This document shows positions 9,467 to 18,506 of a stretch of DNA of 64,000 nt, one piece after another. The stretch is from the NCBI RefSeq assembly GCF_011493005.1, contig NZ_CP049158.1, forward strand, positions 1,364,001 through 1,428,000. The letters are read 5' to 3'. Positions within the stretch are counted from its first letter, which is position 1. Each line of letters starts with the position of its first letter. The notes under the pieces are model-generated. The model did not search any database, was not told the origin of the DNA, and saw only the letters and a list, made by a program, of their open reading frames with translations. This DNA is from Caballeronia sp. SBC1 (GTDB lineage Bacteria > Pseudomonadota > Gammaproteobacteria > Burkholderiales > Burkholderiaceae). The translations under genes and the position numbers were made by a program.

Positions 9467-10261
9467 TTACCAGGCGGCGATCACCGCGCCCGCGTACTTC
9501 GCCTCAATGAACTGCTTCACTTCCGGCGAGTGATAGGCGGCCACGAGTTTTGCCACCCACGGCTTGTCCTTGTCCACGGCACGAATCGCGATGATGTTCG
9601 AGTATGGGCCGTTCGGATCTTCAATCGCGATCGCGTCCTGCTTCGGCTTCAACCCGGCTTCCATGGCGAAGTTCGTGTTGATCGCGGCGGCGTCCACATC
9701 CGCGAGCGAGCGCGGGATTTGCGCGGCGTCGAGTTCAACAATCTTCAGCTTTCTCGGGTTATCGACAATGTCGAGCGGCGTTGCTTTCAAGCCTGCATCG
9801 GCGCGCAACTTCAGCAAACCGTTCTTTTGCAGCAGCAAGAGCGCCCGGCCACCGTTGGTCGGGTCGTTCGGCACGGCAATGCGCGCGCCGACCGGCAACT
9901 GCGCCAGCGACTTGAACTTCTTCGAATAGATGCCCATGGGGAACGTGACTGTATCGGCGATCTTGATCAGCTTGTAGCCGCGGTCCTTCACCTGTGCGTC
10001 GAGATACGGCGCGTGCTGATAGCTGTTTGCGTCGAGATCGCCCGATGCCAGCGCCGCATTCGGCTGGACGTAATCGGCGAATTCAACAATCTTGATGTTC
10101 AGGCCATTCTTTGCGGCGACCTGCTTCACGACTTCCATGACCTGTGCGTGCGGACCGCCGGTCACGCCTACCTTGATGGTTTCATCGGCTTGCGCGACGT
10201 TAGCGAGCAATGCTGAAGCGCTGAAGACAGCGGCCAGCTTGAGAATGAATCGACGTTGCAT
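9467..10261 (-). CDS. metQ: D-methionine-type ABC transporter substrate-binding protein MetQ
   Basis: A 264-residue NlpA/MetQ-family binding protein. The N terminus (MQRRFILKLA...NVAQA/DE) is a signal peptide without a lipobox cysteine, so this copy is probably soluble rather than a lipoprotein. Family motifs include GPHAQVMEVVKQVAAKNGL, LDANSYQHAPYLD and ARIAVPNDPTNGGRALLLLQ. It follows metI by 40 bases and completes a metN-metI-metQ operon read on the minus strand. It delivers methionine to the MetI permease. Two further MetQ-like proteins in the window lack such partners. Confidence 0.93.
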   Translation of the reverse strand: MQRRFILKLAAVFSASALLANVAQADETIKVGVTGGPHAQVMEVVKQVAAKNGLNIKIVEFADYVQPNAALASGDLDANSYQHAPYLDAQVKDRGYKLIKIADTVTFPMGIYSKKFKSLAQLPVGARIAVPNDPTNGGRALLLLQKNGLLKLRADAGLKATPLDIVDNPRKLKIVELDAAQIPRSLADVDAAAINTNFAMEAGLKPKQDAIAIEDPNGPYSNIIAIRAVDKDKPWVAKLVAAYHSPEVKQFIEAKYAGAVIAAW

Positions 10262-10301
10262 GGACTACCCTTTGAGCTTTATAAGAAATTATTTGTGGCT
10301 G

Positions 10302-10955
10302 TTATTTGTGGCTCAGACGACGCACGAGCCAGTCGCCGAACGACTGCACAAGCTGCACGAAGACGATCAGGATCACCACCACCGTCAGCATCACTTCCGG
10401 CAAAAACCGCTGATACCCGTAGCGAATGCCCAAGTCGCCCAGACCGCCGCCGCCGATTGCGCCGGCCATTGCCGAATACCCGACCAGTGACACGAACGTA
10501 ATCGTCAAACCGGCAACAACGCCCGGCATGGACTCGGGCAACAACACCTTGAACACGATCTGGCTCGTGGTTGCGCCCATGGACTGCGCCGCTTCAATCA
10601 ACCCGCGATCGACCTCGCGCAGGGCAGTTTCGACCAACCGCGCGATGAACGGCGCGGCCGCGATAGTCAGCGGCACAACCGCGGCCATGGTTCCGATCGA
10701 CGAGCCGACCACCAGCCGCGTGAACGGGATCACCGCGACGAGCAGAATGATAAACGGTGTTGAACGCACCGCATTCACGACGCCGCCCATGACCCGGTTC
10801 ACCGCGAGATTGCGCAACACGCCGTCGCGGTCGGTGAGATACAGCAGCACGCCCAACGGCAGCCCCAAGGCCGCGCCGACCAGCCCGGAAATGCCCACCA
10901 TCACGAGCGTTTCCCAGAACGACTGGACAAACATATCGAACATTTCACTCAACAT
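10302..10955 (-). CDS. metI: Methionine ABC transporter permease MetI
   Basis: A 217-residue inner-membrane protein with five predicted membrane segments and the ABC permease EAA loop ([21 protein letters not shown]) that docks on the ATPase. The start is placed at MLSEMFDMF, which has AGGAG and gives the normal length. It overlaps the metN stop by 11 bases, showing translational coupling. It forms the membrane channel for the MetQ-delivered ligand. Confidence 0.96.
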   Translation of the reverse strand: MLSEMFDMFVQSFWETLVMVGISGLVGAALGLPLGVLLYLTDRDGVLRNLAVNRVMGGVVNAVRSTPFIILLVAVIPFTRLVVGSSIGTMAAVVPLTIAAAPFIARLVETALREVDRGLIEAAQSMGATTSQIVFKVLLPESMPGVVAGLTITFVSLVGYSAMAGAIGGGGLGDLGIRYGYQRFLPEVMLTVVVILIVFVQLVQSFGDWLVRRLSHK

Positions 10956-11976
10956 GGGACATCTCCTCCACCACCACACCTTGTTCACGCAGATACGCAA
11001 CGGCCTCGGCCACGTTCGCCGGCTTTCCGGCCGCGAGTACTGCCAGCGAGCCGAACGCCTGGCCCTGGATCTCATCGATCTGGCCGTGAAGGATGTTGAA
11101 ATCCAGTTCGAAGCGGCGGATTGTTTCAGAGAGGATCGGCTGGTCGACGCCGGAGCCGGTGAACGCGAGCCGCAGCAGATGGCCGCCGGTTTTCAAACGC
11201 TCGGCCACGCGCAGCTTCAGCGCGGGCGGCAAATCGTGCGCGATCACGTCACCAAGCAACGCGCGCGTGACTTCGTGGTGCGGCTGCATGAAGACATCGA
11301 CTACATTGCCTTCCTCAACCACGCGACCGGCATCGAGCACCGCGACGCGATCGCAGACCTGCTTGATCACGTCCATCTGATGCGTGATCAGCACGATCGT
11401 CAGGCCGAGTTCCTTGTTGATCTTGCGCAGCAGATCAAGAATAGAGCGTGTGGTTTCAGGATCGAGAGCGGAAGTGGCTTCGTCGGAGAGCAGCACTTTC
11501 GGCTTGCTGGCAAGCGCCCGGGCGATCCCCACGCGCTGCTTCTGGCCACCGCTGATCTGGGCGGGATAACGATCTTTTTGCGTGGTGAGCCCGACGAGTT
11601 CCAGCAGCGGCAACACGGTCGCCTCGATCTCGCCGCGCTTCATGCCGGCGAGTTCGAGCGGCAGCGCGACGTTGTCGAACACCGTACGCGACGACAGCAA
11701 GTTGAAGTGCTGGAAGATCATGCCGATGTCACGGCGTGCCGTACGCAATTGCGCGGCGGGCAGCGTGGTGAGGTCGCGGCCGTCCACGATCACGCTGCCT
11801 TCGCTTGGCCGCGTCAGCAGGTTGATGGTGCGCACCAGCGTACTTTTACCGGCGCCGCTGCGGCCGATGATGCCAAACACTTCGCCCGGCGGAATCGTCA
11901 AATTGACGTTATGCAGCGCTTCGATCCAGCCTCGTGGGCCAGCGAAACGTTGCGAAAGATTGCGTATTTCGATCAT
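10945..11976 (-). CDS. metN: Methionine ABC transporter ATP-binding protein MetN
   Basis: A 343-residue ATPase starting [11 protein letters not shown]. Walker [10 protein letters not shown] lies at 38-46, the signature [15 protein letters not shown] and Walker [14 protein letters not shown] follow, and a C-terminal NIL (ACT-like) regulatory domain (about 265-343) is the methionine-sensing site in homologues. It powers uptake through MetI. No usable ribosome-binding site precedes the ATG: the nearest GGGGAG is about 20 bases away, inside a hairpin. A short leader reading frame ends at this ATG with an ATGA overlap, so initiation may depend on coupling. Confidence 0.96.
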   Translation of the reverse strand: MIEIRNLSQRFAGPRGWIEALHNVNLTIPPGEVFGIIGRSGAGKSTLVRTINLLTRPSEGSVIVDGRDLTTLPAAQLRTARRDIGMIFQHFNLLSSRTVFDNVALPLELAGMKRGEIEATVLPLLELVGLTTQKDRYPAQISGGQKQRVGIARALASKPKVLLSDEATSALDPETTRSILDLLRKINKELGLTIVLITHQMDVIKQVCDRVAVLDAGRVVEEGNVVDVFMQPHHEVTRALLGDVIAHDLPPALKLRVAERLKTGGHLLRLAFTGSGVDQPILSETIRRFELDFNILHGQIDEIQGQAFGSLAVLAAGKPANVAEAVAYLREQGVVVEEMSHVE

Positions 11977-12041
11977 GTAAACAAAAAAAGCGGCGGACTC
12001 CCCGTTGAGCGAGTTTGCTCGGGCAGCCGACCGCCGTTCAT
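11973..12041 (-). CDS. Putative 22-codon leader peptide upstream of metN
   Basis: A short frame begins with ATG at 12041 and its TGA overlaps the metN ATG (ATGA). It runs through the GC-rich hairpin and its T tract. It contains no Met codon beyond the first, so classical methionine-codon attenuation is unlikely. The ribosome-binding site is poor (AGGG directly next to the ATG). Its coding status is a hypothesis based on the exact junction with metN and the absence of a metN ribosome-binding site. Confidence 0.35.
   Translation of the reverse strand: MNGGRLPEQTRSTGSPPLFLFT
11983..12036 (-). terminator. Terminator-like hairpin in the metNIQ leader
   Basis: On the minus strand, CGGCGG pairs with CCGCCG and the inner segments (CCC with GGG, GAGC with GCTC) extend the fold. 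It is followed at once by seven Ts, only six bases before the metN ATG. The position, in the leader of an operon rather than after a gene, suggests conditional termination (attenuation). No known SAM riboswitch class was recognised. Confidence 0.55.
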
Positions 12042-12335
12042 CCCTGGTTCGCGAGAGGCGAAAGTTTAACGTAACCCGCGACACGGCTTAATAATCTATT
12101 GCGCAAGGCTAATTACTTATACGTATGTAGCTTGCGTGGCGGGGCCTTTGAGGGCGTTGATCGTCGTCGAAATACGCAATGCTCATATCGATTCAAGCAA
12201 AGCTCGGTTCCATCGCGCAAAATCGATAGCTAAGATGGCGGCATGATCCATGCATAACCTGCGATAAGCTGCGGCGCTCTTGCGTACGAACCGGTGCGCC
12301 AAGCGTGGCTCCACTGCACTCCTGGGAGTATTTCG

Positions 12336-12995
12336 TTGAAGAGCTTTGAATTTCGCCGGCCGCTCGTGGTCGGCATTGGCGGCACGACCCGCGCGGCCTC
12401 ATCGACTGAACGCGCACTTCGCCTCGCGCTGCGCGGCGCTGAAGCCGAAGGCGCGCGCACGCGTCTGTTTGGCGGCACGTTCCTGCACTCGCTCCCTCAC
12501 TACGCGCCGGAACACGGCGAACGCTCGGCGGAACAGCTCGAATTGATTGAGGCGGTGCGCGAAGCGGATGCGGTCATCATCGCGACGCCGGGATACCACG
12601 GCGGCGTCTCGGGGCTGGTCAAGAACGCACTGGACACGCTGGAGGAACTCCGCGACGACAAGCGTCCCTACCTCGACGGCCGCGCGGTGGGTTGCGTGGT
12701 GACGGCTTATGGATGGCAAGGTGGTGGTGCCGTGCTTACGTCCCTACGCTCGATCGTGCATGCGCTGCGTGGCTGGCCGACACCGTACGGTGCGGCGGTC
12801 AATTCGCTGGAAACGCGCTTCGAGACGATTGATTCCTGCTCGGACCCGAAGGTCGCGGAGCAATTGGCGACGGTGGGCCGGCAGGCTGCGCAGTTTGCGC
12901 TGGCGTTTAATGCCCGGGACGCGCTGGGTGATCTGGATCTGCGTGATGGAGGCTCTGGAGGCTCCGCCGCAATCGCACAGGCAATCATCGATTGA
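12336..12995 (+). CDS. NADPH-dependent FMN reductase (SsuE/flavodoxin-like)
   Basis: A flavodoxin-fold reductase of about 219 residues. The likely start is the TTG at 12336, preceded by GGGAG; an upstream ATG at 12294 adds 14 poorly conserved residues. The phosphate-binding region GIGGTTRAASSTERAL and the flavin motif TPGYHGGVSGLVKNALDTLE are clear. The family reduces FMN with NAD(P)H and supplies FMNH2 to monooxygenases. The ssu genes of this window lack an ssuE next to them, so this gene, sitting between the met and sulfate-ester clusters, is the obvious candidate partner of SsuD. That pairing is inferred. A strong terminator follows immediately. Confidence 0.87.
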   Translation: MKSFEFRRPLVVGIGGTTRAASSTERALRLALRGAEAEGARTRLFGGTFLHSLPHYAPEHGERSAEQLELIEAVREADAVIIATPGYHGGVSGLVKNALDTLEELRDDKRPYLDGRAVGCVVTAYGWQGGGAVLTSLRSIVHALRGWPTPYGAAVNSLETRFETIDSCSDPKVAEQLATVGRQAAQFALAFNARDALGDLDLRDGGSGGSAAIAQAIID

Positions 12996-13030
12996 AAAAA
13001 CGCCCGGTGCAGTTCACACCGGGCGTTTTT
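12995..13030 (+). terminator. Intrinsic terminator after the FMN reductase gene
   Basis: A perfect nine-base stem (CGCCCGGTG / CACCGGGCG) with a seven-base loop is preceded by six As and followed by five Ts, just after the stop codon. It works on paper in both directions. Confidence 0.92.
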
Positions 13031-13174
13031 GCTTTTACCAGTCTAACCAGCTAGAAGATCCGGGCGGCGTCGACGTCGCCTCCTGTGCTGTTCGCGGCTC
13101 ACCGCCCATCGCAACATCGCTTATTTACAGGTATTACTCAGGAGTCCATGCCGGTTTGTGGCCAACTCCTGCCT

Positions 13175-13390
13175 TTAATTCTTGAACGGTAACTCCGGCG
13201 TAAAAACGAACGGATCGAGCGCATACCCCGTGTGGAAATAACCGCTGCATGCGCACGTTGCGATGCGTTCAAGGTCGTACGGCTCGCGTGCGGCCTCATG
13301 AGACTGATTGGCGGCCAGCGTTCGCCGCTCGCGCCAGTGCCGCAGCACTTCGGTGCCCCAGTTGCTAAAAATGGCTCTCGGTTCAGACAT
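13175..13390 (-). CDS. Small conserved-looking protein of unknown function (71 residues)
   Basis: The start at MSEPRAIFSNW has a good ribosome-binding site (AAGGAGAA) and the codon use matches the neighbours. The C-terminal half has two close cysteines (CACSGYFHTGYALDPF). No signal peptide or membrane segment is visible. It is divergent from atsK across a 380-base gap that contains a 10-base inverted repeat, and could share regulation with it. I do not recognise the family. Confidence 0.65.
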   Translation of the reverse strand: MSEPRAIFSNWGTEVLRHWRERRTLAANQSHEAAREPYDLERIATCACSGYFHTGYALDPFVFTPELPFKN

Positions 13391-13470
13391 CGCAGTTCTC
13401 CTTGAACGTGTTCCGGTACGGGCTCCCGCTAAGTACAAGGTAGGTCAAACTCGAACGTACGGGAACCATC

Positions 13471-13504
13471 TTTTATTCATTTGCATATCTGACGATGAAT
13501 AAAA
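13471..13504. promoter_or_regulatory. AT-rich inverted repeat in the divergent region before atsK
   Basis: TTTTATTCAT (13471-13480) and its perfect complement ATGAATAAAA (13495-13504) are 14 bases apart. The repeat lies 81 bases before the small minus-strand gene and 266 before atsK. The half-site TTTTATTC recurs in the shared motifs at 19937 and 21737, so a common sulfur-responsive LysR-type regulator (CysB or SsuR class) is possible. The rest of the 13391-13769 gap shows nothing else I can name. Confidence 0.45.
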
Positions 13505-13769
13505 AACCCATCGACCTCTCCCGATTCCCTCCTACTAAACCAGCGCTTCACGGAGTTTCACTAAGGGTCCCTCATAAACGCCCCACGTCCGGTGTGTAAA
13601 GCAAAGTCCAATCGCTTCGTTGCCGCGCCCGCGCGCGGATGCTTCAATTTATTGCCGCTGCGGTTTTTGCATGCACCCGCTTCTGCCAGTCCCAGCGCGC
13701 AAGCATCCCGATACACGACGATCCACAACGACACCCGACGATATCCAACGATTCCCCAAGGAGCACTCG

Positions 13770-14702
13770 ATGACCCTGATCGCCACGCCTGCCGTTGCCG
13801 CCGACCCCTCAACCGCGCTGGACCTGGACGTCCATGCAGTGGGCGGCCGGATCGGCGCCGAAATCCGGGGCGTGCGCCTCGGGCCGGATCTGGCCGACTC
13901 GACCATTGCGGCCATCAACGCCGCGTTGCTGCGGCATAAGGTGATCTTCTTTCGCGGCCAGTCACATCTGGACGACGCCGCGCAGGAAGCGTTCGCCAGC
14001 CGCTTCGGCGAAACCGTCGCGCATCCGACGGTGCCATCGGTCGCCGGCAGCAATCGTCTGCTCGAACTCGACTCGAAGAACGGTAGGCGCGCCAATTCGT
14101 GGCATACGGACGTGACCTTCGTGCCGGCCTATCCAAAGATCTCAATCCTGCGAGGCGTCGTGATTCCGGCTGCTGGCGGCGATACGGTCTGGGCCAACAC
14201 TGCTGAGGCCTACGCCCGTCTGCCGGACCCGCTGCGCGCCCTGGCGGACTCCCTGTGGGCCATTCATACGAATACCTACGACTACGCGGCGAACCGGACC
14301 GCGCCCGTGACCGACGCTGAGCAGGCGTATCGCGAGCAGTTCACGTCGACGGTCTATGAAACCGAACATCCGGTCGTGCGCGTGCACCCTGAAACAGGCG
14401 AACGCAGCCTCGTGCTGGGGCATTTCGTGCAGCGCTTCGTCGGCTTGTCGCAGCGCGATTCGGATCGCCTGAAAGAGCTTTTCCACGACCACGTGACGCG
14501 CCTGGAAAACACGGTGCGCTGGCGCTGGACCCAGGGCGACGTGGCGATCTGGGACAACCGGGCGACACAGCACTACGCAGTGGCGGATTACGACGAGAGC
14601 GCGCGCCGCGTGGTCCGGCGCGCGACCGTGCATGGCGATGTGCCCGTGGGTATAGACGGTCAACGCAGCCGCGCGTTGCGCGGTACGCCAGCGTTGAACT
14701 AA
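13770..14702 (+). CDS. atsK: AtsK-like Fe(II)/2-oxoglutarate alkylsulfatase dioxygenase
   Basis: A 310-residue TauD/TfdA-family enzyme with AAGGAG before the ATG. The iron ligands are His 112 and Asp 114 (WHTDVTF) and His 268 (TQHYAV), and Arg 283/284 would bind 2-oxoglutarate. It closely resembles the alkylsulfatase AtsK of Pseudomonas putida along its length (for example GRIGAEIRGV, HKVIFFRGQ, AIWDNRATQHYAV). AtsK cleaves alkyl sulfate esters oxidatively, giving sulfate, an aldehyde and succinate. An ABC transporter follows directly, as in the ats cluster of P. putida. Sulfonates remain a possible alternative substrate. Confidence 0.88.
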   Translation: MTLIATPAVAADPSTALDLDVHAVGGRIGAEIRGVRLGPDLADSTIAAINAALLRHKVIFFRGQSHLDDAAQEAFASRFGETVAHPTVPSVAGSNRLLELDSKNGRRANSWHTDVTFVPAYPKISILRGVVIPAAGGDTVWANTAEAYARLPDPLRALADSLWAIHTNTYDYAANRTAPVTDAEQAYREQFTSTVYETEHPVVRVHPETGERSLVLGHFVQRFVGLSQRDSDRLKELFHDHVTRLENTVRWRWTQGDVAIWDNRATQHYAVADYDESARRVVRRATVHGDVPVGIDGQRSRALRGTPALN

Positions 14703-14749
14703 CCCTGCACCCGGCAGCGCTGCCTTTGGCCCCCTTCTTTGCAAATCCA

Positions 14750-15817
14750 ATGACCCCACGATCCCTTCTGCACTCCCTCATTGTCACGCTGGGCATGGTT
14801 GCCGCCACGAGCGTCCTGGCCGCTGCCCCCGCTGTTGTCCGGATCGGTGTGGCAACGCAAGGCTACGGCGATCCGCCCGTGTTCGGCGGCTCGCCGGCGG
14901 CGACCGCCCAGTTGCAGCATCGCGTGGAAGACGCGCTCAAACCCGACGACGTCAAGGTGGAGTGGCTGTTCTTCAAAGGCGCTGGACCGGCAGTCAACGA
15001 GGCGCTGGCGAATCGTCAAATCGACTTCGCCTATCAGGGAGACCTGCCCGCCGTGCTCGGCCGCGCGAATGGCCTCAAAACAAAACTGCTGCTCGAATCC
15101 GGCGTGCGCACCGGCGTCTACCTGGCGGTGCCGCCCGACTCCGACATCAAGAGCGTCAAGGACTTGAAAGGCAAGCGCGTCGCGATCTTTCGCGGCACCA
15201 ACCTGCAGCTTGTGGTCGATAACGTCCTGAAAGCGAACGATCTCTCCGAACGCGATCTGCACGTAATCAATCTCGACGATGCCGCATCGCAAGCGGCGCT
15301 TGCATCGAAGGGCGTGGACGCAGTGTTCCTCGACTTCAAACTCTTCAAGCTCCAGCGGCAGGGTCTCGCGAAGATCATCTACGCGTCGCGTGACGGCGGC
15401 CTGCAGTACACACGACAAGCGCATCTGCTGGTCCTCGACGACTTCGACCATGACCACGCCGACATCGTGCAGAAAGTCGTGACGTCGGTTGTGCAAGCGT
15501 CCCAATGGTCCTCGGACGAGGCCAATCGCGAAGCGCTCTTCACGCTGTGGGCGAAGAGCGGTGTGCCGGTGGAATCGTGGCAATCGGAGTACGCGAACCA
15601 GACGCTCAAGGAGCGCACCTCGCCGTTGATTGATCCGTTCATTGTGGCCCGCTATCAGGCCGTTGCCGACGACGCGCTGCGTCTTAACCTGATCCGTCAG
15701 CCCGTGAGTGTGAACGGCTGGTTCGAGCCGAAGTATCTCGACCAGGCGTTGAAGACGCTGAAGCTCGAGAACTACTGGCCGCGTTTCGATGCGTCCGGCA
15801 AGCCGCTGGCATCGTGA
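14750..15817 (+). CDS. ABC transporter substrate-binding protein (sulfate ester/sulfonate, SsuA/AtsR-like)
   Basis: A 355-residue periplasmic protein. The ATG at 14750 gives a standard signal peptide (MTPRSLLHSL...SVLAA). The SsuA-type pattern is clear: FFKGAGPAVNEALANRQIDFAYQGDLPAVLGRANGLKT and VKDLKGKRVAIFRGTNLQLVVDN. It lies 47 bases after atsK and 29 before the first permease gene, so it is the receptor of this operon. A sulfate ester is the most likely ligand given AtsK, but this is inference. Confidence 0.9.
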   Translation: MTPRSLLHSLIVTLGMVAATSVLAAAPAVVRIGVATQGYGDPPVFGGSPAATAQLQHRVEDALKPDDVKVEWLFFKGAGPAVNEALANRQIDFAYQGDLPAVLGRANGLKTKLLLESGVRTGVYLAVPPDSDIKSVKDLKGKRVAIFRGTNLQLVVDNVLKANDLSERDLHVINLDDAASQAALASKGVDAVFLDFKLFKLQRQGLAKIIYASRDGGLQYTRQAHLLVLDDFDHDHADIVQKVVTSVVQASQWSSDEANREALFTLWAKSGVPVESWQSEYANQTLKERTSPLIDPFIVARYQAVADDALRLNLIRQPVSVNGWFEPKYLDQALKTLKLENYWPRFDASGKPLAS

Positions 15818-15846
15818 ACATCTGAACTACTCTGGAGAATCCGGTC

Positions 15847-16683
15847 ATGGCGAACAGCATCGCTCGCACTTTGAATCCAGGTCAACGGGTGTCGCTCGAC
15901 GGCACCCGAAGTCACACCGCGAACGTGGCGCGATCGCTGGGCTGGATCGCACTGCCGTGGCTCGTGCCCGTGGCCAGCGCCATGTTATGGGTGCTCGGCT
16001 CACACTACGGCTGGATATCGCCGCAAATCCTGCCGTCACCCACCCTCGTCTTCGATACCCTCGGCGGCCTCGCCAGCAGCGGCGAACTGTGGATGCATAT
16101 TGGCGCGAGCCTGTCGCGGATCGCAGTGGGCTTCACGGGCGGCGTCGTACTCGGCTTGCTGTTGGGCGCATGGCTGGGATTGTCGCGCACAGCCGAGGCT
16201 TACATCCTGCCCAGTTTCAATGCCGTCGTACAGGTGCCGGTACTGGGCTGGTTGCCGTTCCTCATGATCGTGGTGGGAATAGGCGAGCCGTTGAAGTATT
16301 TGCTGATCGGGCATGCTGCGCTCGTACCAGTCACCTTAAGCACGCTGCAGGGATTTCGCCGGACACCGCCCGCGTATCTCGATGTTGCGCGCGTCTTCCG
16401 CTATTCACGCCGCCAGACCATCTTCAACGTGATCCTGCCTTCGGCCGTGCCGGTCATCGGCACGGGTATCCGGCTTGCTTTTACCAAGACGTGGCTCACC
16501 CTGGTCGTGGTCGAACTAGTGGCATCGTCGGAAGGGCTTGGTTACCTGATCGTGTACGGACGGCAGCTATTCCAGCTCGATCTGGTGCTTGCTTCGGTGC
16601 TGATCGTAGGTGCGATCGGGTACGCAGCGGACCGCTTGCTGACGGTGCTCGAACACAAATTGTCGCCCGCGCGGCTGGCCTGA
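15847..16683 (+). CDS. ABC transporter permease 1 (SsuC/TauC family)
   Basis: A 278-residue integral membrane protein with about six membrane segments and the EAA loop (LQGFRRTPPAYLDVARVFRYSRRQ). The start has GGAGAA upstream. A second, paralogous permease gene follows 12 bases later, so the channel is probably a heterodimer. The classical ssu and tau systems use a single permease, which makes the pair a distinguishing feature of this cluster. Confidence 0.92.
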   Translation: MANSIARTLNPGQRVSLDGTRSHTANVARSLGWIALPWLVPVASAMLWVLGSHYGWISPQILPSPTLVFDTLGGLASSGELWMHIGASLSRIAVGFTGGVVLGLLLGAWLGLSRTAEAYILPSFNAVVQVPVLGWLPFLMIVVGIGEPLKYLLIGHAALVPVTLSTLQGFRRTPPAYLDVARVFRYSRRQTIFNVILPSAVPVIGTGIRLAFTKTWLTLVVVELVASSEGLGYLIVYGRQLFQLDLVLASVLIVGAIGYAADRLLTVLEHKLSPARLA

Positions 16684-16695
16684 AGGAGCATCGAC

Positions 16696-17511
16696 ATGTC
16701 CACGCCGTCTCTCGAACTTGAAACCGGCTCCGGGGCCATCGGCCCATCGGGCGAATCGGGCAAGGCCGGACGCTGGCGCGGCTGGGTCATCCCGGTTGCT
16801 GCACTCCTCGCCTGGTGGTTCGTATCACGTCACATAGTCGCCGGCCACGGCATGATGACCTCGCCCGCACAAGTGTTGCATACAGCTCTGGATCAGGCGC
16901 GAAGCGGTGCTTTGTGGCGGGCGCTCTCGGCATCGCTTGCACGCGAGCTGACGGGCTTCACGCTCGGCGCAAGCCTTGGGCTCGTGCTTGGCGCGTTGCT
17001 CGGTGTCTCGCCCTTCGCAAACCGGCTGATCGGCCCCAGCTTCAATGCGTTCAAGCAGGTCTCCTTGTTTGCATGGATACCGCTGATCTCGGTATGGTTC
17101 GGTCTGGGCGATGTCGCGAAGGTCGTCTTCCTTTCGCTCGCCGCGCTGGTGCCCGTGGTCGCGCATACGAGCGACGGCATCCGCGCGGTCTCCCCCGCTT
17201 TGCTCGATGTCTCCCGAGTGTTTCGCTACAGCAAGTTGCAAACGGTCAGATACGTCGTCCTGCCCGCTGCGTTGCCGTCCATCTGCACCGGCATCTATCT
17301 CGCGCTCATCTATTCGTGGCTTGCAACGCTCGGTGCGGAGTATCTGCTGGTCGCGGGCAGCGGTATCGGCAACACGCTGGTCGATGGCAGCGAACAGTTT
17401 CGCATGGATCTCGTGGTGTTTGGCGTGATCGTGATCGGCATCACCGGCTGGGCGCTGAATGCGTTAGCTCGCGCCATCCAGCAACGCTGGTTCCGCGATC
17501 CGGCGGCTTGA
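16696..17511 (+). CDS. ABC transporter permease 2 (SsuC/TauC family)
   Basis: A 271-residue membrane protein, paralogous to the preceding gene, with AAGGAG before its ATG. The EAA loop reads SDGIRAVSPALLDVSRVFRYSKLQ. The first 25 residues are hydrophilic, then about six membrane segments follow. It should pair with permease 1 and the ATPase encoded 39 bases downstream. Confidence 0.92.
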   Translation: MSTPSLELETGSGAIGPSGESGKAGRWRGWVIPVAALLAWWFVSRHIVAGHGMMTSPAQVLHTALDQARSGALWRALSASLARELTGFTLGASLGLVLGALLGVSPFANRLIGPSFNAFKQVSLFAWIPLISVWFGLGDVAKVVFLSLAALVPVVAHTSDGIRAVSPALLDVSRVFRYSKLQTVRYVVLPAALPSICTGIYLALIYSWLATLGAEYLLVAGSGIGNTLVDGSEQFRMDLVVFGVIVIGITGWALNALARAIQQRWFRDPAA

Positions 17512-17550
17512 TTTATCACCTTTACTATTTAATAAAGAGTCCATATCGTC

Positions 17551-18342
17551 ATGGCGACCGTCTCTGTTACCTCAACAAGTGAGCTCACTCTGCATCACGT
17601 CACGAAGCGTTTTGCCGGCGACGACCACTCGGTGCCCGTGCTCGATCGCATCGACCTCTCAGTGAAAAGCGGCGAGTTTCTAGCTATTGTGGGTGCGAGC
17701 GGTTGCGGCAAATCCACGCTCCTGCGCCTGATTGCAGGGCTCGACGACCAGTTCGACGGCGAGATTGAATTCAGCGGCGAGCGCATTCGCACCACCGACC
17801 TTGCGCGCGGTATCGTGTTCCAGGATCATCGGCTGTTTCCGTGGCTCAACGTTGAGCAGAACATTGCGGTCGCACTGAAGAACTCAGGGCGCAGCAAGGA
17901 AGAGAACCGCCGGGCGGTCGCCGAGCATATCGCGCTGGTCGGCCTGAAGGGCTATGAAAAGCATCATCCGCATCAGCTTTCGGGCGGCATGGCACAGCGC
18001 GTGGCCATTGCCCGAGGGCTTGTGAACCGGCCGAAGCTTCTGCTTCTCGACGAACCGTTCGGGGCACTCGACGCACTCACGCGAAGCCGGCTGCAAAACG
18101 AGTTGCGACGCATCTGGGAACACGAGCGGATCACCATGATTTTGGTTACCCACGACGTTGACGAAGCCGTGTTCCTTGCGGACCGCGTGGTGGTCATGCA
18201 GGCACGGCCGGGGCGTATTGGCAAGGTGGTGGGAGTCAACCTGCAACGCCCGCGCAGTCGCAGCGATGCCGCCTTCGTGCGTTTGCGTGACGAAATACTG
18301 GCGGACTTCAGCGTGCCGCACGACGCGTCCGCTCCAGCCTGA
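17551..18342 (+). CDS. ABC transporter ATP-binding protein (SsuB/TauB family)
   Basis: A 263-residue ATPase with Walker A GASGCGKST at 48-56, Q-loop in IVFQDHRLFPW, signature LSGGMAQRVAIARGL, Walker B LLLLDEPFGALD and the switch histidine in LVTHDVDEA. It energises the two-permease sulfate-ester or sulfonate transporter of this operon. A region of the same type is found as a broken copy at 23.7 kb. Confidence 0.95.
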   Translation: MATVSVTSTSELTLHHVTKRFAGDDHSVPVLDRIDLSVKSGEFLAIVGASGCGKSTLLRLIAGLDDQFDGEIEFSGERIRTTDLARGIVFQDHRLFPWLNVEQNIAVALKNSGRSKEENRRAVAEHIALVGLKGYEKHHPHQLSGGMAQRVAIARGLVNRPKLLLLDEPFGALDALTRSRLQNELRRIWEHERITMILVTHDVDEAVFLADRVVVMQARPGRIGKVVGVNLQRPRSRSDAAFVRLRDEILADFSVPHDASAPA

Positions 18343-18506
18343 TCAGCACGGTTCTCTCGGGCACATGCTTCGAGACGTTTTCTTCTTTCCAATCCTTGGC
18401 GACAACGGGTTTGCTTCTGCCAAATGCTTGTTTCACTTGTTCCTCGCGGCTGGTTAATCTGGGACACATGCATTCCACTGCATTGTGTACCGGAGGTAAA
18501 ACAAGC

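Noticed and set aside
10426..12069. Plus-strand open frame of about 547 codons over metI and metN
   Set aside because: Antisense to two well-conserved genes; long shadow frames are common at this GC content.
18396..18506. Longer N terminus for the 71-residue protein at 18507
   Set aside because: The upstream residues look random and a strong ribosome-binding site (GGAGG) sits before the inner ATG.
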